Source of the DNA: Limnoperna fortunei
Lineage: Eukaryota; Mollusca; Bivalvia; Mytilida; Modiolidae
Direction: 5' to 3'
DNA length: 64,000 bases
Assembly: GCA_944474755.1 (NCBI GenBank)
Contig: OX104119.1
Span: 85,502,896-85,566,895, forward strand
Position 1 is the first letter of the stretch. Each line of letters opens with the position of its first letter. Below are positions 47,700-59,186 of the stretch, piece after piece. The notes under the pieces were generated by a model that was not told the origin of the DNA, ran no database searches, and saw only the letters and a program-made list of their open reading frames with translations. A program made the translations under genes and the position numbers.

Positions 47700-50215
47700 T
47701 ATACTTGATCGTGGCTGACAATCTTGAAAAGTAAATTGGCTAGAGATCATGATATGCTTGGCCATTTAAGGACATATTATAACAAGAGGATATAACAAGA
47801 ATGCTGATGGGACCATGTTAGTAATCCAATCTTACCAAACGATCATAGAATCACCATTTGTACCTAGATACAAAAACTGTTGTGCTTTTACAAGAAGAAT
47901 TTTAAAGACGCAAATAGTAAGAAACACAGATTTATCACAGTTGTCCTGCTCTAGACCTTATCATGACTAAACGAGAAATACTTCAAGTTTTATTAGGTTA
48001 TTTAGTAGTTTGCAAGAAGCCGTTTAAAATATGAAAGTTAACGAACAAATGATCACTGACAACGCGCGGCCTATGAATGACCTTTTTTGAACCCCAAGCT
48101 CTACACATTTCTATCATTGATATCTTGATGTGTTTGATATTTTAAGTAGCTTTAAGCATAAGTTAATTGCATTTAGTGTACAAAATATATAATGCATACT
48201 ATTTCATTATTCATTTTTACGCAATAGGAAAGGAACAGTGAGGTTCATGATGATTAATCTTCCCAATTATCCACGGTCACCAACGGGATAGAAATATGCC
48301 TTTTGTATACGACGTACATAACCATATAGGCTGATGTGTTGAACATGCAAAATTAAAGATTGTCAATTGAAGTATGATATCAGAATTACTTGTCATGGTA
48401 GACGTGCATTATGCTATGTTTGACTGATGTCTTCCTGAATTCTTGAGCAGACAAGAATGAAAAGAAGGAGAAAGAAGGAAAAACCCCAAAAGCATAACAT
48501 GGAATTCTTATCATATGGTTAATCTAGTCTATAACAGATGTACATTTCCTGTAACGAATAAGCTAACGAAACGCACGATGCACGAACGATGTGCGAACGA
48601 TGAACGGGCGATATATGAACGTTGTATGCACGATATGCAAACATTGTACGCAAGATGCACTAAGCGATATACAATACGATATACGATGGACACGGTGATA
48701 AGACGGTATGATCAAGCGTTTATCGTTTTGTGTATAAATGGTTTATATTTCGGTATTTTAAGTATTGATAGCATTTACTAATTGTCATGGTTTCGTAATA
48801 CGTTATAGCTACTAAACTGACAACGAATCATTTGCTTAAATTTCAGCAATTGTTTTGTTGTGTGTGTGTGTTTTAACGTAATTGATAAATAAAATTACTG
48901 TGACCTTTTTTAAAAATAATTTTTAAACAAAAATATTACTTAAACATTTTCTACATTTCTTATACAAAACATTCACAGTCATACGATGGAAAAAGATAAT
49001 GAAGTTGATAAATCGTGTCTACATGTTTAACATGTGTATGCGCCAATCATTTCATTCGTATGCACTAAAGATCGTAAACAATAAATTCTATTGAGCAGTA
49101 ACTTAATTCCTACAAAGTCCATGAAGTCCTTATCTTACTTGAATGCGTCTGTCTTAACAAATAATAATATCATTGCAATGTTCAAAGGAAATCATAAAAC
49201 TATTGATGTTGCATTTTATGTTCTGAGGGTAAATTAATTCAGCATAAATCCTAGTTCCCTATTTTTAAATGTGTACTTTGTATGTATGTTTACTCAAAAC
49301 GCCGCTTTGAAATTAAGTAACAGGTAAATTTGTGCAATAACCCTGAACAAAAATTCAGATTGATCAGCTTTATAATGTAATTCATACATTTGAAGTAATG
49401 AATTAAAAGGAATTGTCTTTAACGAGACGTTCAGTCCCACATGTTGTTAATAACGGAACATGTAGTGTTGTGACGGGCAATTCTTCACTATTGTTTACCA
49501 AACTAGCTTTGAAATCGAACGCTTTATAATCGAGCGACCTTGGACAAGTACCTGACAATTTTAAATTTGAATCGAATGCACCATTTCTTTTCACCGAACT
49601 AAGTCAGGCACGCTCATCCGCTCATCATTTATAGCACAGAGAATTAAGTTAGATAAACATTTCAGCTATTTAACCGCTCATTAAAAATAACAATAATTTA
49701 CTATGATTCAAATGAGACGAAAATTGAAACATTTAAACATTGTTATTACCATCAAAACAACACAACGCAAATCACATTACCAAAAGCATTCCAATCTTCA
49801 CAAAGTCTTTTAACAGTTTAACACGTTGTTGATTGATTGGGTGTTTGACTTACGTCCAGCAAGCATTATGTCAGCTATATTCAAGACGAGAACAAGTTCA
49901 CAAATTTAAATCAACGGAAAAAGACTGGCCATAAGGAATATTTTGACTGCCAGTGTAAAGGTATGAAGTATTGGGTAGTGGCGGAAATTTAAGCTTTTGT
50001 AGTGGCAACAATGAGCCTACTCTTATTCGAAATCTGCAAAAGAGATCTTCAGCTTGCTAGGGACGTAACACTCTCTAGACACGTTACTCACTGTAGTCCG
50101 CGGTATTATGGCCTTACAACCCCCAACGAGAGGGCAAACCCTATTCGCTTTCTGGGGGATCTCTGGAAAGCTATGTGGGTCGAGCACTTTAAATCCTCAC
50201 AAAACGCGTTAATAT
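47700..50215. repeat. Segmental duplication, copy B (uninterrupted)
   Basis: About 2.5 kb matching copy A, in direct orientation 21 kb away, without the 4.2-kb insertion. The frame 50002-50229 (TLSRHVTHCSPRYYGLTTP) is longer here than in copy A; I do not recognise it. Confidence 0.75.
48545..48785 (+). repeat. ACGA-type terminal repeat, isolated copy B
   Basis: Nearly the same as the 27.32-kb tract, in the second copy of the segmental duplication, so it was present before the duplication. Confidence 0.6.
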
Positions 50216-50577
50216 ATTTACAACTCTAACTATTTGCAAAACATTTACTAGAAGATTATGTAACGATACAAATGACGTAGTTTTTATCAAGATTTTTGAC
50301 ACAGACTTTCCAACCTTGGTCAGTCTGTGTCTATAATCTTGATAAAAACACTGTCATTTGTATAGTTGCGCAATCTTCTAGACTTGTTTATTATTTGTTG
50401 TTGTTAAAGCTGTATCGTTATATGTGTCGATCCGATACTTAATAAGATTACTGGTTTGTAGCTTTCTTTAGACCCTTTTCATAATATTTTGAACTAAATT
50501 TATTGTATTTACACGATCACAGTGGACTTATATTATTCCATCTCCGAATGAAAAATACGTTAAGCATTTAGAGTTAA

Positions 50578-50621
50578 ACGCCAGTGATGAGTCTTCAATA
50601 GACAAAACACGCGTCTGGCGT
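50578..50621 (+). ncRNA. Decayed type I hammerhead ribozyme
   Basis: Stem I (ACGCC with GGCGT), stem II (GTC with GAC), and a two-base stem III with loop ACGC before the GTC cleavage site are all visible. The CTGATGA core is GTGATGA and GAAA is AAAA, so cleavage is unlikely. Confidence 0.6.
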
Positions 50622-51088
50622 AATGACTTTGTCGCCTTGGTAATTTTGATAATATTATATTAGAATATTTGAAAAAATTCAAGTGACAGCTCATCCCCGG
50701 GGAGGGGATGGTTGGGGCAATGTATAGAAGTTTAGGCTTCAGTTAAAGTAAGAAGGTTCAAGATAAATATTTTATGACTTGTTTTTACGTTATTATTTAT
50801 ATTGACACTAAATGAGTAAGTCCAATCGTTGGTCAGTCTGTATCAATAATCTTGACAAAAACACTGTCATTTGAAACGTTGCATAATCTTCTAGACTTGT
50901 ATATTATTTTTTGTTTATGCAGTATCGTCATGTTTGTCGATCCGATACTTAATAAAATTACTGGTTTGTAGCTTTCTTTAGACTCTTTATATAATATTTT
51001 GAACTACCTGTATTGTGTATTTACACGACCCAGTAGACTTATATTATTCCATCTCCAAATGAAAAATACCTTACGCATTTAGAGTTAA

Positions 51089-51132
51089 ACTCCACTGATG
51101 AATCTTGAATAGACGAATAGCGCGACTGACGT
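51089..51132 (+). ncRNA. Decayed type I hammerhead ribozyme
   Basis: CTGATGA is intact, but GAAA has become GAAT and stem I no longer pairs well (ACTCCA against TGACGT). It lies one unit to the right of the 50.58-kb copy. Confidence 0.55.
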
Positions 51133-51814
51133 AATGAATTTGTGACATATGAAAGTTCGTCCCATGTATCTGATGGTTGGAGCAATGTATAGAAGTTTTA
51201 AGTTCAGTTTAAGTGAGATGGTTCCAGATCAATATTTTATTACTTGATTACGTTATTTCTTTATATTGACACCTAAGGATTAATGCCATTTGTTGGTCAG
51301 TCTGTGTCTATAATCTTGACAAAAATATCGTCATTTGTATCGTTGCATAGTCTTCTAGACTTGTATATTATATTTTGTTTTTGCTGTATCGTCCGATACT
51401 TAATAAGTTTACTGGTTTGTAGCTTTCTTTAGACCCTTTATATATACACAATACAGGTAGTTCAAAATAATATATAAAGGGTGTTAAGAAATCTACAAAC
51501 CAGTAAACTTATTAAGTATCTTAACTAAAACACCGTCATTTTGTATCGTTGCATAATCCTCAAGACTTCTGTATTATTTTTGTTTATGCTGTATCGTCAT
51601 GTTTCTCGATCCGCTACTTAATACGTTTACCGGTTGGTACTTTCATTAATTAAATTTTCATGTATTGATTAACTTATTAAGTTTATTGGTTTGTAGCTTT
51701 CTTTAGACGTTTTATATAATATTTTGAGGTACCTGTATTGTTTATTTACACGATCCCTGTTGACTTATATTATTCTATATCCAAATGAAAAATACCTTTA
51801 GCATTTATAGTTAA

Positions 51815-51858
51815 ACGCAACTGATAAGTCTTGAATAGTGGAAACACGCGTCTGGCGT
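51815..51858 (+). ncRNA. Decayed type I hammerhead ribozyme
   Basis: GAAAC, the ACGC loop, GTC and TGGCGT are intact. The core reads CTGATAA, a change at the conserved G8 position, and stem II is weakened (GTG for GAC). Confidence 0.6.
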
Positions 51859-52034
51859 AATGACTTTGTCACCTTGGTAATTTTTTGGAATATTTGAACA
51901 AAGCCAAGTGACAGATCATCCCCGGTTAAGGGATGGTTGAGGTAATGTATAGAAGTTTTAACTTTGTTTAAAGGGAGAAGGTTCAAGATCAATATTTTAT
52001 GAATTGTTTACGTTATTTATTTATATTGACTCTC

Positions 52035-52445
52035 AATATTGACATGAAAAGGATTAAAAGTGAGGAAAACCTCCAACAGTTCTTTAACCACGCTAACATT
52101 ATACATCCATCTATCTAATTCAGACATGAAATGTCCAAAACTAAAATATAATTCTTAGATACCACTACCACCGTAATAGATGGAATTATGTCAACTGATC
52201 TGTATTATAAACCCACAGATAAACATCAGTACCTCTCACCAAACAGCTGCCGTCTTAAACATTGCAGCAAAAGTATTCCTTTCAGCCAAGCTCTGCAACT
52301 TAAAAGCATCTGTTCTACGCAGCGTCATGGAGAACTTCGAAAACCCAAAAGTTTAAAAGATCAGTTAGTCAGAGTAGAAATGTCGTCACGTAGTCACCAA
52401 TCGGGGCAATATTGCATCTGTGGTAACGGTCGAATGAAGGATTAG
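52035..52445 (+). pseudogene. Penelope-like RT C-terminal fragment (second family)
   Basis: The sequence reads LQQFFNHANIIHPSI, stop, FRHEMSKTKI, stop, FLDTTTTVIDG, TDLYYKPTDKHQYL, then SKSIPFSQALQLKSICS. This is the region after motif C in Penelope-like RTs (FLD...TDLYxKPTDxHxYL...IPxSQALRL). Two stops break it. Hammerhead-like motifs lie on both sides, as expected for such elements. Confidence 0.7.
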
Positions 52446-52487
52446 ATTAAAGTAATTATTTGGATTTTAGATATTGTTTGGGTTTGA

Positions 52488-52531
52488 GCACCACTGACGA
52501 GAGTTGACTAGACTAAACGCGCGTCTGGCGT
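52488..52531 (+). ncRNA. Decayed type I hammerhead ribozyme after the RT fragment
   Basis: CTGACGA is an allowed core variant at N7 and the 3' half CGCGTCTGGCGT is intact. GAAA is replaced by TAAA and stem I is incomplete. A tail with CCCCGAGGGTATCATCAGC follows near 52.62 kb. Confidence 0.55.
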
Positions 52532-52897
52532 ACTAAATTGTCTTACCCTTGGAATCTTTGATGTCATTTTATTTACCTACACTGGGTCGATGCCTCTGCT
52601 GTTGGATTGTTTGTCCCCGAGGGTATCATCAGCATATTAGTCAGACATTGGTGCTGACAGTAATATCAGTGATCATAATAGCGATTCTAACAGCGATGTA
52701 GTCATTGTCTTAGTTTACTGATCTTAATTATTCTAATTTAAAGGTGTTTTTATTTCCAATGTGTAGATAGCCTTCCACGGATTTGGTAAAAAAGTTGTGA
52801 AATTTTGGCGAGAAAAGCTTTATAATAAATCGTCTGGCATAGTAAATTCCCCTAACCTTGTTATCTTTGATGACATTTTGTTACAAAATTAACTTAA

Positions 52898-52969
52898 AAA
52901 TCAAAGTGTTGACTAACACCAGCAAATGTTCCTCGTTCAATAGATGGCAATCGATTGTAACTTATAACG
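52898..52969 (-). pseudogene. Decayed LRR exon with a lost donor
   Basis: A full 72-bp DIS-type exon is recognisable (VISYNRLPSIERGTF) with a good acceptor. Its donor GT has become TT, and consensus hydrophobic positions are altered (QHFD). It probably cannot be spliced. Confidence 0.75.
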
Positions 52970-53069
52970 CTGGTAATAACAAAAATACCATACACTACTT
53001 GACTAATAGAAATCATTTTATGTTGTATAACTGTTTTTAAAATGGACTAATTTATATTTTACTTTTGGA

Positions 53070-53800
53070 CTGCCAGTATCAATAGAACACACTAATATGG
53101 TACACCGACTGGAACTTTTTTACAATATATCAGCATGCATTATTTCTTAGATATTGTAGTTTCTTAAAAAACTTTTGTAAATATGGAACAATATATTGCT
53201 CAGATAACATAATTGACTTGTAATTTGTATTTTTTGTCATTTGGACTAAGTATATCAATAAGATATACTAATTTGTGAGGAAACCTGGAACTTACATATA
53301 ATATTAAAGTAGACATCTATTCTTGGAAATGTTATTTAAATTCCCTGTTTACAGTAAAAATTAAATTGAAATTAGTATTCTTTCGTTTTTTACTGCCTCC
53401 AGTAAGAAAATATTTCTTAACCCTGACACAAACTTCGTAATGTGGTAGAATGTAATTTATCAATAACGAAAATTTCAACTACTTTTATCGCATCTTTCAT
53501 TTGTTATTTTCTTTCAGACAGAATTAACTTACTGCTGGACTATAAAAAAGCATGGTGATTTGATTAGACTTCAACACATTATCCCAATTATTTTTAAGAC
53601 GACTTACTCAATAGGACATACCATTATGGTATACCGACTGGAACTTTCGTACAATATGTTGGCAGACATTACTTATTTGATGTTCTAGTATGTTAAATAA
53701 TTTAATGTAAACATTTAACAGATTATTATAACTATTATAGAATGGTTTTTGTAATTTGTCTTTTGTTGAATTCATTAAGAGGATTTTTTTCAATTCTAAC
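53070..53800. repeat. Intronic repeat, copies 2 and 3
   Basis: Two to three partial copies of the 46.2-kb repeat (ACCGACTGGAACTTT at 53.11 and 53.63 kb; ACTTACATATAATATTAAAG at 53.29 kb; TAACCCTGACACAAAC at 53.42 kb). Confidence 0.55.
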
Positions 53801-53876
53801 ATTAACGTCATTATAATGTAGACTTCGATTGATTAAGAATACGTATACAAACGTTTTCATCGATTCTTCATTTAAT

Positions 53877-53997
53877 AAATAATTCATGGATGCCATACTC
53901 TATTGTCTTTTTGGCATGGGTGGGTATTATATTCGTTTTATATTCATATTTAACTCATGTTAAATCGACGATAATGTATGGTATCCATGAATTATTT
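53877..53997. mobile_element. Small 120-bp inverted-repeat element
   Basis: 22-bp arms (AAATAATTCATGGATGCCAT and so on) with one mismatch enclose about 77 bp of AT-rich sequence. The size and shape fit a miniature foldback element; no second copy was seen in the window. Confidence 0.6.
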
Positions 53998-54284
53998 CGA
54001 TTCTGATAATGAAAAATACGGTAATCTGTACAGTGATGCGACATATCAATGTGCGCTAGTGAATGAATGTTCTACGTACCTCCCGTCTATCATAATGTAG
54101 AGTAGCAGAAGCATAATTTGATGGCTGAATGTTGAATTATGCAAATCTCAGAATTAAGACTTATAATTGCGACTTTATTAACAGTAATGATAATTATGGT
54201 TAAAAAATTTGATTTGTTTTCAAATTTCCAGACTGCAACCACAATTAACGCGCACATCTTGTTTTTCAGACATAATTAACTTAC

Positions 54285-54356
54285 AAATCAGAGAGTCGAC
54301 TAATACCAGTAAATGCTCCTCGTTCAATTGATGCCAATTTGTTGTAGCTTATATCT
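54285..54356 (-). CDS. LRR exon, DIS type
   Basis: A 72-bp exon, tttccag acceptor and gtaagt donor, phase 2. It encodes DISYNKLASIERGAF then TGISRLSD and a split leucine. It is the leftmost intact exon of the 54-64 kb tandem array. The NLS exon of the same module survives only as a fragment at 54.82 kb. Confidence 0.85.
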
Positions 54357-54570
54357 CTGGAAATAGCAAAACAGGACACACTATTATTATTGCAGTCGTA
54401 ACAAACAAGGTAAATCAGTTGAAGTTCCGTACATTTCTAAATATTAAAACTTGTCCCACTCTTCATATTAATTTAACATTAAAGATCTCACTGAAATAGC
54501 TAAAGTCAAAGTCACACATATTACATTTCCGATGCACAGAAATGACACCCTTCTTTTAGACAGAACTTAC

Positions 54571-54620
54571 AAAACTTTGAGATTTCTTACACCACTAAAT
54601 GGTCCTCGTAAAATTGATTT
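54571..54620 (-). pseudogene. LRR half-exon
   Basis: Retains a gtaagt-like donor and codons related to SILRGPF...LKVL. No usable acceptor: the only in-phase AG lies in a purine-rich run. Confidence 0.65.
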
Positions 54621-54822
54621 ATATTTTCTTTTTTACATGTTGCCATGTATTTTCATTCCTAACCTGTTAAATAGGAAAATAAAAATAGAGGTAATTTTTC
54701 TCTTTAAATTTGTCCACCTCCATTGGTGAATAGGATGTATATAATCAATAAAATATACGATTATTTTATCACTTCGGTAATTGTATTTGTTGTTGATGAC
54801 AGGAAATTCTAAAGTACCTTAC

Positions 54823-54850
54823 AACTTAAAAACATAGACTGTCCCTGTGT
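54823..54850 (-). pseudogene. 3' fragment of an NLS-type LRR exon
   Basis: The donor and last third of an NLS exon (TVYVFK and a split leucine) are kept. The acceptor and first two thirds were removed by a deletion that joins the exon to downstream module sequence. Confidence 0.7.
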
Positions 54851-55393
54851 CATAATATTAACAAGTTTGTCAGACTCTCAATAAAGTAAGAGATGTATTC
54901 ATAAATTGTTTCGTAGTGTTTAGGGTATTTAAAATTATTATAACGTTTAGATCAAAATATGTGACTGTTTAATCTGTTACGTTTATTACTGCCTGCAAAA
55001 GAATTCTCTGTTCAAGAATTATTACTCGAGTTGTATCAATTAATTCTGTCATTTAATAAAAATACCTAACAATTGGCATCAAATTCGTAATTGCGTGTTT
55101 TTTTAAATACTTCAAATTTTTTGTTTAATTTATGAGACATGTAAACTTTATAGTTTTACTAGACGTCAACTAGTTATAGTTGTTTTGTATTTTTAATTTA
55201 AACGAATTTACTGTATTTCCTGTTTCAAGTTTTACTCTGTCGACTGTTCTTTGAAAATTAAAATTGTTTTAAAAATATGCAATTTGCTTATTAGTTTACT
55301 TATCAATTTTTCCTTAGATTTGTAAGTTATGCATGTTTACATCAAATCATGTCAACATATTACACATTTTACTTTACGACATAATTAACTTAC

Positions 55394-55465
55394 AAATAAG
55401 AGAGTCCAATAACACCAGTAAATGCTTCTCGTTCAATTGATGTCAATCGGTTGTAGCTTATATCT
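55394..55465 (-). CDS. LRR exon, DIS type
   Basis: A 72-bp phase-2 exon encoding DISYNRLTSIEREAF then TGVIGLSY and a split leucine. It is identical base for base to the exon at 56937-57008, one module to the right. Confidence 0.87.
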
Positions 55466-55680
55466 CTGGAAATAACAAAGCAGGATACACTATTATTATT
55501 AGCAGTCGTAACAAACCAGGTAAATCGGTTGAAGCTCCGTACATTTTTAAATATTAAAACTTGTCCCACTCTTCATATTATTTGAACATTAAAGATCTAA
55601 CTGAAATAGCTAAAGTCAAAGTCACGTATATTACATTTCCGAAGCCCAGAAAGGGCACCCTTGTTTAAGAAAGAACTTAC

Positions 55681-55730
55681 AAAACTTTGAGATTACTAAC
55701 ACCAGTAAATGGTCCTCGTAAAATTGATTT
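55681..55730 (-). pseudogene. LRR half-exon
   Basis: Encodes SILRGPFTGVSNLKV and a split leucine before an intact gtaagt donor; the LxLxxN half is missing. Identical to the copy at 57224. Confidence 0.7.
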
Positions 55731-55932
55731 ATGTTTTCTTTTTCACATTTTGCCATGTATTTTCATTCCTGACAAGTTAAATGGGAAAATAAAAATACAG
55801 GTAAATTTTCACTTTAAATTTGTACAATTCCATTGGTGAAAATGATGTCAATAATTAATAAAATATACGATTATTTTATCACTTCGGTCATTGTATTTGT
55901 TGTTGATGACAGGAAATACTAAAGTAGCTTAC

Positions 55933-56010
55933 AACTTCAAATCATAGACTCTCCCTAGACCCACAAATGTATCATTAGCGATGGATGTTAATTGGTTGTT
56001 GCTTAGATTT
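55933..56010 (-). CDS. LRR exon, NLS type
   Basis: A 78-bp phase-2 exon with a ttttcag acceptor and gtaagc donor. It encodes NLSNNQLTSIANDTF then VGLGRVYDLK and a split leucine. It is identical to the exon at 57476-57553. Confidence 0.85.
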
Positions 56011-56936
56011 CTGAAAAATAAAACATAAGCATACATTTAATATTAATACAGCACAAGTAGATAATAAACACTTCAACAATCAGATTTAACTCCACATTTT
56101 TCTAAATATTATTACGTTGTACTGTTCGTCAGATATATACATTTAAAGATTTTTTATTTTAACATAACAGATACAAACACATATATAACCTTAGCTAACA
56201 CAAATATATGTTTGCTTGACTATGTAATAATATTAAAAAGGCGACGAATGTAGCATATATAAGTAAACACAATTTATTAAGTCTTTTAGAAATTTAAATT
56301 GGAATTTTAAAAAATGAAAACCGTTTAAATTTTAAAATTCGGTCAGACTCTCAATAAAGCAAGTGATATATTCATAAATTGTTTCACATTGTTTCGGGTA
56401 TTTACAATTATTTTAACGTTTAGATCAAAATATGTGACTGTTTTATGTGTTACTATTACAAAATAAAGCATGATAGTATATAGGGAAGTTAAATATCAGA
56501 ACATAAACATCTAAACGTTTATTACTGCCTGCAGAAGAATTCTCTTAAAAACTCATTACTCGATTTGTATCAAGTTATTCTTCCATTTAATAAAAATATC
56601 TAACATTTGGCATCAAATTCGTAATTGCGTTTGTTTTTTTCAATAACTTCCAATTGTTTTGTTTAATTGATGAGACATGTAAACTTTATAGTTATACTTG
56701 ATGTCAACTAGTTATACTTGTTTTGTATTTTTAATTTAAACGAATTTAGTGTATTTCCTGTTTCAAGTTGTACTCTGTCGACTGTACTTTGAAAATTATT
56801 AAAATTGTTTTTTAAAAATATGCAATGTGCTTATTAGTTTACTTATCAATTTTTCCTTAGATTTGTAAGTTATGCATGTTTACATCAAATCATGTCAACA
56901 TATTACACATTTTACTTTACGACATAATTAACTTAC

Positions 56937-57008
56937 AAATAAGAGAGTCCAATAACACCAGTAAATGCTTCTCGTTCAATTGATGTCAATCGGTTGTAGC
57001 TTATATCT
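56937..57008 (-). CDS. LRR exon, DIS type
   Basis: A 72-bp phase-2 exon, sequence identical to 55394-55465. It lies in the second of two nearly identical 1,543-bp modules, so its product repeats the same 24 residues. Confidence 0.87.
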
Positions 57009-57223
57009 CTGGAAATAACAAAGCAGGATACACTATTATTATTAGCAGTCGTAACAAACAATGTTAATCAGTTGAAGCTCCGTACATTTTTAAATATTAA
57101 AACTTGTCCCACTCTTCATATTATTTGAACATTAAAGATCTAACTGAAATAGCTAAAGTCAAAGTCACGTATATTACATTTCCGAAGCCCAGAAAGGCCA
57201 CCCTTGTTTAAGAAAGAACTTAC

Positions 57224-57273
57224 AAAACTTTGAGATTACTAACACCAGTAAATGGTCCTCGTAAAATTGATTT
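57224..57273 (-). pseudogene. LRR half-exon
   Basis: Same half-exon as at 55681, in the neighbouring near-identical module, with the donor preserved. Confidence 0.7.
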
Positions 57274-57475
57274 ATGTTTTCTTTTTCACATTTTGCCATG
57301 TATTTTCATTCCTGACAAGTTAAATGGGAAAATAAAAATACAGGTAAATTTTCACTTTAAATTTGTACAATTCCATTGGTGAAAATGATGTCAATAATTA
57401 ATAAAATATACGATTATTTTATCACTTCGGTCATTGTATTTGTTGTTGATGACAGGAAATACTAAAGTAGCTTAC

Positions 57476-57553
57476 AACTTCAAATCATAGACTCTCCCTA
57501 GACCCACAAATGTATCATTAGCGATGGATGTTAATTGGTTGTTGCTTAGATTT
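57476..57553 (-). CDS. LRR exon, NLS type
   Basis: A 78-bp phase-2 exon, identical to 55933-56010. It sits 539 bp to the right of its DIS partner, the same spacing as in the neighbouring module. Confidence 0.85.
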
Positions 57554-58479
57554 CTGAAAAATAAAACATAAGCATACATTTAATATTAATACAGCACAAG
57601 TAGATAATAAACACTTTAACAATCAGATTTAACTCCACATTTTTCTAAATATTATTACGTTGTACTGTTCGTCAGATATATACATTTAAAGATTTTTTAT
57701 TTTAACATAACAGATACAAACACATATATAACCTTAGCTAACACAAATATATGTTTGCTTGACTATGTAATAATATTAAAAAGGCGACGAATGTAGCATA
57801 TATAAGTAAACACAATTTATTAAGTCTTTTAGAAATTTAAATTGGAATTTTAAAAAATGAAAACCGTTTAAATTTTAAAATTCGGTCAGACTCTCAATAA
57901 AGCAAGTGATATATTCATAAATTGTTTCACATTGTTTCGGGTATTTACAATTATTTTAACGTTTAGATCAAAATATGTGACTGTTTTATGTGTTACTATT
58001 ACAAAATAAAGCATGATAGTATATAGGGAAGTTAAATATCAGAACATAAACATCTAAACGTTTATTACTGCCTGCAGAAGAATTCTCTTAAAAACTCATT
58101 ACTCGATTTGTATCAAGTTATTCTTCCATTTAAAAAAAATATCTAACATTTGGCATCAAATTCGTAATTGCGTTTGTTTTTTTCAATAACTTCCAATTGT
58201 TTTGTTTAATTGATGAGACATGTAAACTTTATAGTTATACTTGATGTCAACTAGTTATACTTGTTTTGTATTTTTAATTTAAACGAATTTAGTGTATTTC
58301 CTGTTTCAAGTTGTACTCTGTCGACTGTACTTTGAAAATTATTAAAATTGTTTTTTAAAAATATGCAATGTGCTTATTAGTTTACTTATCAATTTTTCCT
58401 TAGATTTGTAAGTTATGCATGTTTATATCAAATCATGTCAATATATTACATATGTTACTTTACGACATAATTAACTTAC

Positions 58480-58551
58480 AAATAAGAGAGCCAACTAACA
58501 CCAGTAAATGCTCCACGTTCAATTGATGTCAATCGGTTGTAGCTTATATCT
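58480..58551 (-). CDS. LRR exon, DIS type
   Basis: A 72-bp phase-2 exon encoding DISYNRLTSIERGAF then TGVSWLSY and a split leucine. A tryptophan replaces the G or R seen at this position in sister exons, on the ascending loop before the next strand. Confidence 0.87.
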
Positions 58552-58766
58552 CTGGAAATAACAAAACAGGACACACTATTATTATTAGCAGTCGTAACAA
58601 ACAAGGTAAATCAGTTCAAGCTCCGTACATTTTTAAATATTAAAACTTGTCCCACTCTTCATATTATTTGAACATTAAAGATCTCACTGAAATAGCTAAA
58701 GTCAAAGTCACTTATATTACATTTCCGATGCACAGAAATGGCACGCTTGTTTAAGACAGAACTTAC

Positions 58767-58820
58767 AAATCTTTGAGATTATTTACATCAGTAAATGCTC
58801 TTCGCAAAATGTATTTCCCA
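58767..58820 (-). pseudogene. LRR half-exon, first of two in the module
   Basis: Related half-exon reading toward a gtaagt donor, with GVS replaced by DVN-like codons. Followed about 90 bp to the right by a second copy. Confidence 0.6.
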
Positions 58821-58859
58821 CATCACAGAAATAGTGCACTTGTTTAAGAAAAAAATTAC

Positions 58860-58909
58860 AAAGCTTTGATATTACTTACACCAGTAAATGGTCCTCGTAA
58901 AATTAATTT
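58860..58909 (-). pseudogene. LRR half-exon, second of two
   Basis: Second half-exon of this module; the donor is gtaatt rather than gtaagt. Confidence 0.6.
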
Positions 58910-59108
58910 ATATTTTTTTCACATTTTGCAATGTATTTTTATTCCTAAGATGTTTATTAGGAAAATAAAAATACAGGTACATTTTCTCTTTAAATTTGTA
59001 CAATTCCATTGGTGAATATGATGTCAATAATCAATAAAATATACGATTATTTTATCACTTCGGTCATTGTATTTGTTGTTGATGACAGAAAATACTAAAG
59101 TAGCTTAC

Positions 59109-59186
59109 AACTTAAAATCATAGCCTCTCCCTAGACCCACAAATGTATCATAAGCGATTGATGTTAATTGGTTGTTGCTTAGATTT
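59109..59186 (-). CDS. LRR exon, NLS type
   Basis: A 78-bp phase-2 exon encoding NLSNNQLTSIAYDTF then VGLGRGYDFK and a split leucine. It has tyrosine where its sisters have asparagine in SIAND. Confidence 0.85.

Larger units (their letters stand above)
50251..51960. mobile_element. Tandem Penelope terminal units with hammerhead motifs
   Basis: Units starting GTCAGTCTGTGTCTATAATC recur at about 50.32, 50.83, 51.30 and, rearranged, 51.5 kb. They share ATCTTCTAGACTTG and the CCATCTCC-AATGAAAAATAC block before a hammerhead-like motif. An inverted copy lies at 50.25-50.31 kb and another at 51.44-51.50 kb. Penelope-like elements are known to occur as tandem terminal repeats of this kind. Confidence 0.6.

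Noticed and set aside
54532..54729. Plus-strand frames shared by 54.5 and 63.8 kb
   Set aside because: They are antisense to the LRR half-exons and recur only because the modules are duplicated.
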